From the NCBI RefSeq assembly GCF_900148505.1, contig NZ_FRXO01000006.1:305229-369228 (forward strand): DNA of 64,000 nt, given 5' to 3'. Position numbers and translations under genes: made by a program. Positions 7,598-15,706 of the stretch are shown one piece after another. The DNA is from Pseudoxanthobacter soli DSM 19599 (GTDB taxonomy: Bacteria > Pseudomonadota > Alphaproteobacteria > Rhizobiales > Segnochrobactraceae). Position 1 is the stretch's first letter, and each line of letters starts with the position of its first letter. A model generated the notes under the pieces. It saw only the letters and a program-made list of their open reading frames with translations. It made no database searches and was not told where the DNA came from.

Positions 7598-9136
7598 TCA
7601 GGTCGGCATCGGATTGCCCCGCGCTTTGGCGTGCATCAGCGGGGCGAGCGCCGCATGGGTTGCGCGGTAATCCTCGAACACGGGCGCGTAGCGCGCGCCG
7701 GCCTCGGCATCGGGCTCGATGACGAAATCTTCCGAGACCATGGCCGAGGCGGCCTCCGGCAGGTCGCGGAACGCCCCCGCCCCGACCGCGGCGACGATCG
7801 CCGAGCCGAACGCGGTCGCCTCGCTGACCTTCGGAACGGAGATCGGCAGGCCGCTGACGTCGGCATGCATCTGCAGCAGGAACCGGCTTCGCACGGAGCC
7901 GCCGCACGCCGTGAGCGAGGTGACGGGAACGTCGTTCGCCGCCAGCGTGCGCAGGATATTCTCCGTGCCGTAGGCGACGGATTCGATCAGGGCGCGCAGC
8001 ATGTGGTCCGGGGAGTGCTTCAGCGTGAGGCCCCAGATCGCGCCCTGGAGATCGTAGTCGGTGTAGGGATTGCGGTTGCCCTGCCAGAAATCGAGCGCCA
8101 CGAGGCCGTCGGCTCCGATCGGGATGTCGGCGGCACGGCGCATCATCGCGGCATAGGGGTCCTCGCCCTCAGACAGGGCGATGCCGAAATGATCGTGCCA
8201 CCACTTGATGATCGAGCCCGATGACACCTGCCCGCCCTCAAGGACGTAGAGACCGGACACGACGCAATCGGGATGCGGCCCGAACAGGCCCGGGACCTCG
8301 TCCGCCCTGTCCGTCATGCACAGCACCAGATGGGATGATCCGGTGATGAAGGCCGTGCGGCCGGGCTCGCAGACGTCGAGGCCGACCATGGCGACATAGG
8401 CGTCGGTGCCGCCGCAGACGACCAGCGTGTTCCGGCCGAGACCCATGGCGTCGGCCACCAGCGGCGCGATCGGCCCGATGGGGGCGCCGAGCGACAGCAC
8501 ATCGGCCGGGAAGCGGTCCGTGATGCCCGCAAGCCCGATCCGCGCGAAGAACTCCGTCGGCCAGCCGCCCTGAAGCCCGCCGTGGAACCAGCGGTTGGTC
8601 GCCTGGTTGAGGCCGAGCGTCAGGCGCCCCGACAGGCGGAAGGAGATGTAGTCGGCCATCTCGACGAACCAGCGCGCGCGGTCGAAGATTTCGGGCTCGT
8701 TCTCCTTCAGCCAGAGAATGCGCGGGATCATCCATTCGGAGCTGACGCCGGCCCGGCATCGCGACAAGGCCGGATCGCCGCAGGCCGTCATGCGCCGGGC
8801 CTGGGCGGAAGCGCGGCTGTCCATCCACAGGATCGCCGGACCGATCGGCGCGCCGGCCTCGTCGAGCGCGACGAGGGTGCTCGAGGTGCCGTCCGCCGAG
8901 ATCGCCAGAATGTCCTCCGGCGCGGCCCCGGCCAGCGACACGGCCTCACGAACCGCTTCGCAAGCGGCGCGCCACCAGTCGGTGGGCTTCTGTTCCGCCC
9001 AGCCCGGCCGCGGGAACGAGGTCGGATAGGGCCGCGTCGCCATTCCGCGCACGGTGCCCGCGAGGTCGGAGACGATGGCGCGCGCGCCGCCGGTGCCGCA
9101 GTCGAGGCCGATCACGAGAGGTGTGCGGGCCGTCAT
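7598..9136 (-). CDS. FGGY-family carbohydrate kinase (first of two)
   Basis: A 512-aa sugar/polyol kinase. The N-terminal ATPase fold starts 'PLVIGLDCGTGGARAIVSD'; the FGGY C-terminal domain is seen in 'LTACGGSVRSRFLLQMHADV' and 'VSEATAFGSAIVAAVGAG'. Its length fits ribulokinase/xylulokinase-type members. Its ATG at 9136 overlaps the stop of the upstream permease (ATGA), so it belongs to the ribose-type transporter operon. It is clearly different from the second FGGY kinase at 14035, implying two different phosphorylations or two substrates in the pathway. Which pentose, pentulose or polyol it uses cannot be told from sequence. Confidence 0.9.
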   Translation of the reverse strand: MTARTPLVIGLDCGTGGARAIVSDLAGTVRGMATRPYPTSFPRPGWAEQKPTDWWRAACEAVREAVSLAGAAPEDILAISADGTSSTLVALDEAGAPIGPAILWMDSRASAQARRMTACGDPALSRCRAGVSSEWMIPRILWLKENEPEIFDRARWFVEMADYISFRLSGRLTLGLNQATNRWFHGGLQGGWPTEFFARIGLAGITDRFPADVLSLGAPIGPIAPLVADAMGLGRNTLVVCGGTDAYVAMVGLDVCEPGRTAFITGSSHLVLCMTDRADEVPGLFGPHPDCVVSGLYVLEGGQVSSGSIIKWWHDHFGIALSEGEDPYAAMMRRAADIPIGADGLVALDFWQGNRNPYTDYDLQGAIWGLTLKHSPDHMLRALIESVAYGTENILRTLAANDVPVTSLTACGGSVRSRFLLQMHADVSGLPISVPKVSEATAFGSAIVAAVGAGAFRDLPEAASAMVSEDFVIEPDAEAGARYAPVFEDYRATHAALAPLMHAKARGNPMPT

Positions 9137-10134
9137 GTGCCGCTCCCCCGCTTGAGGCCTTCCGGCGCGTGGCCCATGCGGACCGCCATGACGACGCCGG
9201 CAAACAGCAGCGCCCCCTTGATGATCTCGCGCTGATAGTCCGGCCATCCGAGCAGGGCGCCGCCGCTGACGAGCACCGCCAGCAGCAGCACCGCCGTCGC
9301 CGTGCCGATCACGTTCGGCCGCCCGATGCGGATCATCATGCCGCCCAGGAACACGGCCGTCAGGCCGTCGATGAAATAGGAGGCGCCGATCATCGGCTGG
9401 CCGGAGGAGAGACTGGCCGCGAGCAGAACGCCCGCGACCGAGGCACAGACGCCGCTCATCACGTAGACCAGCACCAGGAGGCGGCTTGCGGACACGCCCA
9501 CGTCGATGAGCGCTTCCTCGTTCTGCTCGGCCGCGTAGATGTAGTGGCCGAAGGTCAGCCGCTCCTGCAGCCACCAGGCCGCGACATAGAGCACGGCCGC
9601 GACGATCGCGATCAGCGGGATGGGCCCGACGCTCGCGGACAGGAACGCGCCGAGGACGCCGGGGTCGTCGATGCGGATGGAGGTGCCGGCGCCGATCGCC
9701 GCCGCGGCGGAGGCGCAGATGCCGCCGGTCGCGATGGTGGTGATCAGCGGCGACAGGCGCATGCGGCCGACGAGCAGGCCGTTCGCCAGCCCGACGATGG
9801 CGCCGACGGCGATGCCGCAGACCGCGGCGACAGCCCAGCCGGAGCCCTTGGACAGCAGCCCCGCGGCCGTCATGTTGGCGAGCGCGGCGACCTGCATGAA
9901 GCTGACGTCGATCTTGCCGGCGGCGATGACCCAGGTCAGCGCGAGCACCATGATCGCCATGAGGCTGGCGCTGCGCAGGATGGTGACGATGTTGCCGGCT
10001 TCCAGCATCTGCGGCCGCACGATCGTGAAGGCGGCGAGGCAGGCCACCAGCGCGAACAGAAGCCACCAGCGGCCGACGATCCTGACGCCGGACACGGGCG
10101 CCTCGGGGCGGGCGGTTGTGGTGATATCGCTCAT
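9133..10134 (-). CDS. ribose-type ABC transporter permease (second)
   Basis: A 333-aa inner-membrane permease of the RbsC/BPD_transp_2 family with about ten hydrophobic segments, such as 'WWLLFALVACLAAFTIVRPQ' near the N-terminus. The family-typical region 'NGLLVGRMRLSPLITTIATG' is present, and the later segment reads 'FIDGLTAVFLGGMMIRIGRP'. It starts at ATG 10134, overlapping the stop of the first permease by 4 nt, and its stop overlaps the kinase start by 4 nt. With the paralogue at 10131-11180 it would form a heterodimeric channel for a sugar or polyol. Confidence 0.92.
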   Translation of the reverse strand: MSDITTTARPEAPVSGVRIVGRWWLLFALVACLAAFTIVRPQMLEAGNIVTILRSASLMAIMVLALTWVIAAGKIDVSFMQVAALANMTAAGLLSKGSGWAVAAVCGIAVGAIVGLANGLLVGRMRLSPLITTIATGGICASAAAAIGAGTSIRIDDPGVLGAFLSASVGPIPLIAIVAAVLYVAAWWLQERLTFGHYIYAAEQNEEALIDVGVSASRLLVLVYVMSGVCASVAGVLLAASLSSGQPMIGASYFIDGLTAVFLGGMMIRIGRPNVIGTATAVLLLAVLVSGGALLGWPDYQREIIKGALLFAGVVMAVRMGHAPEGLKRGSGT

Positions 10135-11180
10135 GACCGCACCGTGCCGATCTTCCGGCCTGCGCCGGCTTCGCGCGAACCCGCCCCGCCGATGCCGAGA
10201 AAGCCGGCGAACATCGCGAACCGGCCGCGGAGCCTCTCGTCGAACAGGATGACGCCCGCGAGCAGGATCGTGCTGACCACGCCGTCGCTGTAATAGTAGG
10301 GCACGCCCAGAAGCGAGAACCCGTCGAGCAGGATGGTGATGAGGGCGGTGCCGGCGAGCGTCGCCGGGATCGAGGCTCCGCCGAGCAGCGCGGCGCCGAG
10401 GAACACGCTGGCATAGGCCGGCATCAGGAAATTGGCGCCCTCGTTCGTGTCCGCCGTGCCGGATTCCGCCAGGATCAGCACGACCGCCAGCACCGACGTC
10501 GCCGCGCACACCGCGAACGCGCTCATGGTGTAGAGCCGCACCGGGATGCCGGAGAAATGGGCGGAAACCGGATTTTCGCCCGTGGCGTAGAACGACGATC
10601 CGAAGCGGGACCGGTGCATCACGACGTAGGCGAGCACATAGACCGCGAGCAGGAAATAGACCGAGGCGTTGAGGCCGAGGAAGCGGATGTCGTTGAGGTC
10701 GATCAGGCCGGAGGTCATGAAATTCTGGAAGATCGTGCGCCCCCCGGTGTAGAGGAACGCCGCTCCGCCGACGACCGAGCCCGTGGCGATGGTGGTGACG
10801 ATGTCGGGCAGCCGCGCATAGCTGACGGCGATGCCGTTGACGAGGCCGACCGCGATGCCCACGGCGAGCCCGCCGGCGATGGCGACCCACAGGCTGTATC
10901 CGCCGGCGATCATGAAGCCGATGGTCATGGCCGCGAACGAGGCGATGCCGGGGAACGACAGGTCGTATTTGCGCACGACCACCACGAAGGTCAGCCCCAG
11001 CGCCGCCAGGCCGTTCGCAGCCATGTGGCGGGTGACCGCCGTCAGGTTGCGCGCCGACAGATAGCGCGGCTCGATGGCGGAGAAGATGGCGATCACCAGC
11101 GCGGCCAGCACGAAGAAGGCGATGGCGCGGTAGAGCGCCGGTGGAAGTTCCTTTCGAACGCTTCGCTCCCTCATCGTCAT
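10131..11180 (-). CDS. ribose-type ABC transporter permease (first)
   Basis: A 349-aa RbsC-like permease with many membrane segments ('ALYRAIAFFVLAALVIAIFS' near the start) and the conserved stretch 'NGIAVSYARLPDIVTTIATG' with its 'GGRTIFQNFM' continuation. The start ATG at 11180 has GGGGAG about 6 nt upstream and overlaps the ATPase stop (ATGA). The order ATPase-permease-permease is common for autoinducer-2- and rhamnose-type variants of the ribose importer family, which use two different permeases. Confidence 0.92.
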   Translation of the reverse strand: MTMRERSVRKELPPALYRAIAFFVLAALVIAIFSAIEPRYLSARNLTAVTRHMAANGLAALGLTFVVVVRKYDLSFPGIASFAAMTIGFMIAGGYSLWVAIAGGLAVGIAVGLVNGIAVSYARLPDIVTTIATGSVVGGAAFLYTGGRTIFQNFMTSGLIDLNDIRFLGLNASVYFLLAVYVLAYVVMHRSRFGSSFYATGENPVSAHFSGIPVRLYTMSAFAVCAATSVLAVVLILAESGTADTNEGANFLMPAYASVFLGAALLGGASIPATLAGTALITILLDGFSLLGVPYYYSDGVVSTILLAGVILFDERLRGRFAMFAGFLGIGGAGSREAGAGRKIGTVRS

Positions 11181-12691
11181 TGCAGGCTCCCCATGATCCC
11201 GGCGGCGAGAAGCCGGCTTCGGGACGTCTCGGTTGAAGGCTGGCCCACCTGCCGGCCCTTGTAGAGTGCGAACACACGGTCCGAGAGGCCGTGGACCTCG
11301 TCGCAGTCCGTGGACATCACGATCACCGCGGAGGTGCGGGCGAGTTCGCGCATCAGCGCATAGAGGCGGGACCGCGCGCCGATATCGACGCCCACCGTGG
11401 GTTCGACGAAGATGTAGACGTCGGCCTCGGTGAACAGGCCCTTGGCGACGACGATCTTCTGCTGGTTGCCGCCGCTGAAGCCGCTGACGGCTCGGTCGAG
11501 GATCGGAGGCTGCAACGCGACCTTTGCGGCGAGTTCGGCGCTTGCGCGCCGGTTGCGCCCGTGCCGCAGCAGCCCGGCGAGGCCGGACGCCTTGCCGAGA
11601 TTGGCCAGCGTCATATTGAAGATCGACGGCTGGCCGAGGGTCAGGCCTTCCACGCGCCGGTCGCCGGGCACGAGGAAGATGCCCTTGGCGAGCGCCTCCC
11701 GCGGCGACCGGGGCCGCACCTCCAGCCCGTTGACGCGAATGGTGCCGGAGACGTGGCCGGCGGCGCCGAACAGCGCCTTCGACAGTTCGTCGAGGCCGGA
11801 GCCGACGAGGCCGAACACGCCGAGGATTTCGCCGCGCCGGACCTCGAACCGGACATTTTCCAGAACGCCCGGGATGTGCAATCCCTCCACCGCGAACACG
11901 GTGTCCTCACTGAGGCCTGGCTCCCGCTTCGGCGGATAGATGTTGTCCAGGGTCTCGCCGAGCATCAGTTCCGCGAGCGAAATGCCCTGGGTGCGGGCGT
12001 GCTCGGCCGTCATCGTGACGATGCGGCGGCCGCCCCGGAACACGGTGAGGCGGTCGGCGATTTCCATCACCTCTTCCAGGCGGTGGGTGATGTAGACGAT
12101 CGAGATGCCCGAGGCGCGCAAGGTCGTCATCAGGCTGAACAGCACGCCCTTCTCGACTTCGGTCAGCGTGGACGTCGGTTCGTCGAGGATGAGGACCCGG
12201 ATATTGTCCCGCGACAGCGCCTGCAGCACGGCGACGATCTCCCGCTCGACCATCGACATCGTGGCGACCCGGCGGGAAAGATCGATGTTCACGGGAAAGC
12301 GCGCGAGCAGGGCGTCGCCGCGCTGCTTCATGGCCTGCCGGTCGATGCGGCTGAAGAAGCCGCGCCGCGCGCCTTCGAGCCCAAGGAAGATATTCTCATA
12401 GCCCGTCAGGTCCGCCACGAGTTCGGGGTGCTGCTGCACCGCCGCCACGCCCTCGGCGAGGGCATCGCGCGGGGAACGGAACTCCACGGCGCGGCCGTCG
12501 ATGTCGATCGTGCCCTCGTCCTTGGTGTAGACGCCGGACAGGATCTTGATGAAGGTCGACTTGCCGGCGCCGTTGACGCCGAGCAGGGCGTGGATTTCGC
12601 CGCGCTCCAGCGTGAAATCCACATCGTCCAGCGCCTGCACCGCGCCGAAGCGCTTGGCGAGCCGCGATATGGTCAGGATCGGTTGGGCCAC
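11177..12691 (-). CDS. ribose-type ABC transporter ATP-binding protein (two fused ATPase domains)
   Basis: A 504-aa RbsA/XylG-like protein with two nucleotide-binding domains. Domain 1 has canonical Walker A 'GVNGAGKSTFIKILSG' and Walker B 'VLILDEPTSTL', but its signature is degenerate ('MSMVEREIVAVLQAL'). Domain 2 has a degenerate Walker A ('GLVGSGLDELSKALFG', no Lys-Thr/Ser) but a canonical signature 'SGGNQQKIVVAKGL' and Walker B-like 'VYIFVEPTVGVD'. Only one of the two composite ATP sites therefore looks catalytically complete. The GTG at 12691 is chosen because GGGAGG lies 7 nt upstream and the protein begins 'AQPILTISRLAKRFGAV' as expected. It follows the binding-protein gene after a 109-bp gap containing a strong hairpin. 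Confidence 0.92.
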   Translation of the reverse strand: MAQPILTISRLAKRFGAVQALDDVDFTLERGEIHALLGVNGAGKSTFIKILSGVYTKDEGTIDIDGRAVEFRSPRDALAEGVAAVQQHPELVADLTGYENIFLGLEGARRGFFSRIDRQAMKQRGDALLARFPVNIDLSRRVATMSMVEREIVAVLQALSRDNIRVLILDEPTSTLTEVEKGVLFSLMTTLRASGISIVYITHRLEEVMEIADRLTVFRGGRRIVTMTAEHARTQGISLAELMLGETLDNIYPPKREPGLSEDTVFAVEGLHIPGVLENVRFEVRRGEILGVFGLVGSGLDELSKALFGAAGHVSGTIRVNGLEVRPRSPREALAKGIFLVPGDRRVEGLTLGQPSIFNMTLANLGKASGLAGLLRHGRNRRASAELAAKVALQPPILDRAVSGFSGGNQQKIVVAKGLFTEADVYIFVEPTVGVDIGARSRLYALMRELARTSAVIVMSTDCDEVHGLSDRVFALYKGRQVGQPSTETSRSRLLAAGIMGSLQ

Positions 12692-12753
12692 CGCGTGACC
12701 TCCCTCACAGATGTTCCGGCTGGTCAGCCCGGGCAAGAATGTCGGAACGGCGA

Positions 12754-12792
12754 GGCCGGGCGGCGGGCGGCAATGCGCCCCGCCGCCCGGCC
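12754..12792 (-). terminator. strong stem-loop after the sugar-binding protein gene
   Basis: A perfect 14-bp GC-only stem (12754-12767 with 12779-12792; left arm GGCCGGGCGGCGGG) and 11-nt loop, starting 8 nt past the binding-protein stop on the minus strand. No T run follows. It probably protects the 3' end of the binding-protein message or partly attenuates transcription into the ATPase gene. Confidence 0.65.
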
Positions 12793-12800
12793 GGCGCGGA

Positions 12801-13871
12801 TCAGACGGCGCGGACCCAGCCGAGTTCGCCAGCGCGGCCGGGAACGTCGTAGTCGTCCGGCAGCCCGGCCTTGAGCATCTCCTGGGTGACGGCATAGGCG
12901 GGGGTGATGACCGTGCGCGGGGTCTTGCGGCCAGCGAGATGCTCGTGGGCGTAGAACACGTCGAGATAGGCCATCTCGTAGAACGACTGCGCCATGGTGA
13001 GCTTCAGCTGCGAGCCGGCGGCGATGTAGTTGAACGCCTGCGAGCCGCCGTCGATGCCGGTGATGATCAGGTTCGGACGGTCCGCGGCACGGGCCGCGAG
13101 CGTGCCTTCCACCGCCGCGCCGTCCCAGGCGCACCAAACGGCGGCAAGGTCGTCGTGGGCGGTCAGGATATTGTCGACCGCCTGGCGCGGCGTGACGTTG
13201 CCCGCCAGCGCGAACGCCCAGCTCGTCACGATCTTGATGTCCGGATAGCGCTTCAGCGCCCATTCCATGCCGAGGGTACGCTGGTCCCAGCTTTCGTTCT
13301 GCGGCAGCAGCACGCGGGCGATCGGCCCCTTGCCGTTGAGCTTCCGGGCGATGTAGTCGCCGGTGTAGAAGCCCATGCCGAAATTGTTCGACATGGCGGT
13401 GGTGTTGACCGCGACGCCGGGAACCATGCTGTCGGCGGCGAACACCGGGATGCCGGCATTCAGCGCCCGCTGCACGGCCGGCGCGATGGCGACGGCATCC
13501 GCGGGCGTGATGAACAGGGCATCCGGCTTGGTGGCGACGAGGGAATCGATCTGGTCCGACTGCTTCTTGGCGTCGAAGCCGGCATCGGTGGTGGTGAGCG
13601 TGCCGCCCAGCTCCTTCACCGCCGCGTTGAAGCCGTCCTGAAGGTGGCGGCCGGAATCGTAGGTCGTCCAGCCGAGGGCGGCGGCGAACTTGTAATCGGC
13701 CGCGAAGCTCGGACGGACGCCGAGATATTGCGCGGCCAGCAGCGCCGTGCCGGCCGTCAGCAGGCCGCGCCGGGAAATCTGGAAACGGCCCCCGCCTTGG
13801 CCGTCGTTGCCGGTGGACATCGAGTCGCCATCGAGGTCGGCAGCCCCTTGAAACTCGGTGGTGTCGTTCAT
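12801..13871 (-). CDS. sugar ABC transporter substrate-binding protein (RbsB-like), probable Tat signal
   Basis: A 356-aa periplasmic binding protein of type I fold (Peripla_BP_4). The mature body begins near 'ADYKFAAALGWTTYDSG' and includes 'DALFITPADAVAIAPAVQRA' and 'IITGIDGGSQAFNYI', typical of ribose/xylose-type binding proteins. A long leader contains 'FQISRRGLLTAGTALLAAQ', a twin-arginine motif with hydrophobic core, so Tat export is predicted. The start ATG 13871 has GGAGG about 8 nt upstream; the open frame extends further with no homology. It is followed by the hairpin at 12754-12792, then the ATPase and two permeases. Confidence 0.93.
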   Translation of the reverse strand: MNDTTEFQGAADLDGDSMSTGNDGQGGGRFQISRRGLLTAGTALLAAQYLGVRPSFAADYKFAAALGWTTYDSGRHLQDGFNAAVKELGGTLTTTDAGFDAKKQSDQIDSLVATKPDALFITPADAVAIAPAVQRALNAGIPVFAADSMVPGVAVNTTAMSNNFGMGFYTGDYIARKLNGKGPIARVLLPQNESWDQRTLGMEWALKRYPDIKIVTSWAFALAGNVTPRQAVDNILTAHDDLAAVWCAWDGAAVEGTLAARAADRPNLIITGIDGGSQAFNYIAAGSQLKLTMAQSFYEMAYLDVFYAHEHLAGRKTPRTVITPAYAVTQEMLKAGLPDDYDVPGRAGELGWVRAV

Positions 13872-14034
13872 CGTCTCTTCCTCCCTGATTATTGTTGCTT
13901 CGCCTTGCTGCGCCGTTTGGGGCCGCAGTGGCGTTGTCTTCCGGATTTCGAGCGTGAGACCGGTCGCGAACGAGCCGGATCGGTGAACCGCGTCTGACTG
14001 GGGCGTCCGGCCCTTTCGGCACCGAACCGTGCGG

Positions 14035-15513
14035 TCAGACGCGGGTGCGCAGGGCGGCGGAAGCTGCCCGGACGGGCGCGTAAAGGGCGCGCCATTGTTC
14101 GAATGCCGCACCGCTGCTCTCAGTCAGCGCCGGGTCGGGCTCGATGGACCGCGCGATCGGCGGGCGTTTCAGCACGTCCGAGGGCGGGGTGTTGGTCGCG
14201 GCGATGAGCCCGAGGCGGGCTGCGCCGAAGGCCGCGCCAAGCTCGCTCGCCGACGGAATGTCGATGCCGACGCCGAGCGCGTTCGCGACCATCGACATCC
14301 ACAGCGGCGAGCGCGACCCGCCGCCGATGCCGAGCAGCCGGTCGAAACGGGCGCCGTTGTCGCGAAATCCGTTCGCCGCCTCGTTGAGCGCGAACGCGAC
14401 GCCCTGGAGCACCGCGAACGTCAGCGCCCTCTCGTCGGTGCCGTGCTCGAGGCCGACGAAGGCGCCGCGGATGTCGGCGTCGTCCTGCGGGCTCCAGCAG
14501 CCGTCGAGAAAGGGAAGAAACAGCAGGCCGGTCGCCGGCCTCGGCGCTTCGCCGAGGTCGCGGACGAGCTCGGCCGCCGGCCGCTTCAGCACCGACGCCA
14601 GCCAGTTGAGGCAGGATGTCGCCGACAGGATCACCGACATCTGATGCCAGACGCCGGGAACGGCATGGCAGAGCGTCTCGATCGCATGGTCGAGACTGGG
14701 CCGCGCCTCGCTGGTGGCGACGAACAGGACACCGGAGGTGCCGAGGGAAACCGTGCCGTCTCCCGGTTCGACGATGCCGCTGCCGCAGGCGCCGCAGGCA
14801 TTGTCGCCGCCGCCGCCGGCCACCACCGGCCGGTTGACCATGCCCCAGCGGTCGGCGAGGCCCGGCAGCAGCGTGCCGGCCGGTTCCGTGCCCTCGACGA
14901 GGCGCGGCATGTGGGAGACGTCGAGGCCGGTCGACGCCAGCAGGCGGTCGGACCATGCGCGCGCGGCGACGTCCATCCACAGCGTGCCGGAGGCATCCGC
15001 CATGTCGGAGACCTTTTCGCCCGTCAGGCGCAGGCGGACATAATCCTTCGGCAGCAGCACCGTCCGGATGCGGGCGAAATTGTCCGGCTCGTGCTCCCGC
15101 ATCCAGATCAGCTTCGGCGCGGTGACGCCGGGCGTGGCGCGCCGTCCGGCGATGCGGCGCAGATCCGGCTCGCGCTGTTCCATCAGCCGGCATTCCGCCG
15201 TCGACCGGGTGTCGTTCCAGAGGATCGCGGGGCGGATGGGCCGGTCGGCGGCGTCCAGCATCGTCGCGCCATACATCTGGCCGGATAGGCCGATGCCGCG
15301 CACGGCGGAAAGCTCCCGCGGATGGCTGGCGGTGAGGCGGTCCAGCGCCTCGCAGACGGCATCCCACCAGATGTGGGGATGCTGTTCCGACCAGCCGCGA
15401 TGGGGCCGCTCGACCGCCAGCGGCCGGGACGACGCTTCCGCGACGATGCGTTGGTCGCCATCCATGAGGATGGCCTTCACCCCGGACGTGCCGAGGTCGA
15501 TCCCCAGATACAT
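14035..15513 (-). CDS. xylB: FGGY-family kinase, xylulokinase-like (second of two)
   Basis: A 492-aa kinase resembling D-xylulokinase: 'YLGIDLGTSGVKAILMDGD' at the N-terminus, 'GLSGQMYGATMLDAADRP' and 'ILWNDTRSTAE' in the first domain, 'GGGGDNACGACGSGI' and 'GTVSLGTSGVLF' in the middle, and 'LGIGGGSRSPLWMSMVANAL' in the C-terminal domain. The ATG at 15513 has GGGTGA about 5 nt upstream. Gaps of 163 bp to the binding-protein gene and 193 bp to the GlpD-like gene leave room for internal promoters. Xylulokinase homologues also phosphorylate other ketoses and polyols, so the symbol reflects family rather than proven substrate. Confidence 0.88.
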   Translation of the reverse strand: MYLGIDLGTSGVKAILMDGDQRIVAEASSRPLAVERPHRGWSEQHPHIWWDAVCEALDRLTASHPRELSAVRGIGLSGQMYGATMLDAADRPIRPAILWNDTRSTAECRLMEQREPDLRRIAGRRATPGVTAPKLIWMREHEPDNFARIRTVLLPKDYVRLRLTGEKVSDMADASGTLWMDVAARAWSDRLLASTGLDVSHMPRLVEGTEPAGTLLPGLADRWGMVNRPVVAGGGGDNACGACGSGIVEPGDGTVSLGTSGVLFVATSEARPSLDHAIETLCHAVPGVWHQMSVILSATSCLNWLASVLKRPAAELVRDLGEAPRPATGLLFLPFLDGCWSPQDDADIRGAFVGLEHGTDERALTFAVLQGVAFALNEAANGFRDNGARFDRLLGIGGGSRSPLWMSMVANALGVGIDIPSASELGAAFGAARLGLIAATNTPPSDVLKRPPIARSIEPDPALTESSGAAFEQWRALYAPVRAASAALRTRV

Positions 15514-15706
15514 GTCTTCACCCGTTCTTATGCGGTGTGTATCGACCCGGGATATTCGGCCCTGGGTTTCTCTCCCTTGACGGGCGCTTCGTCGGCGACC
15601 CGTTCGTTGGCGGCCTTGTGGCCGTCGTTGTGCGGCTTCCGCCGGTCTTCCGTTCGCGGGGCGGGCCGCGAACGCGTTCATGCCGTCCGGCCTTGCGGGC
15701 CGGGTC

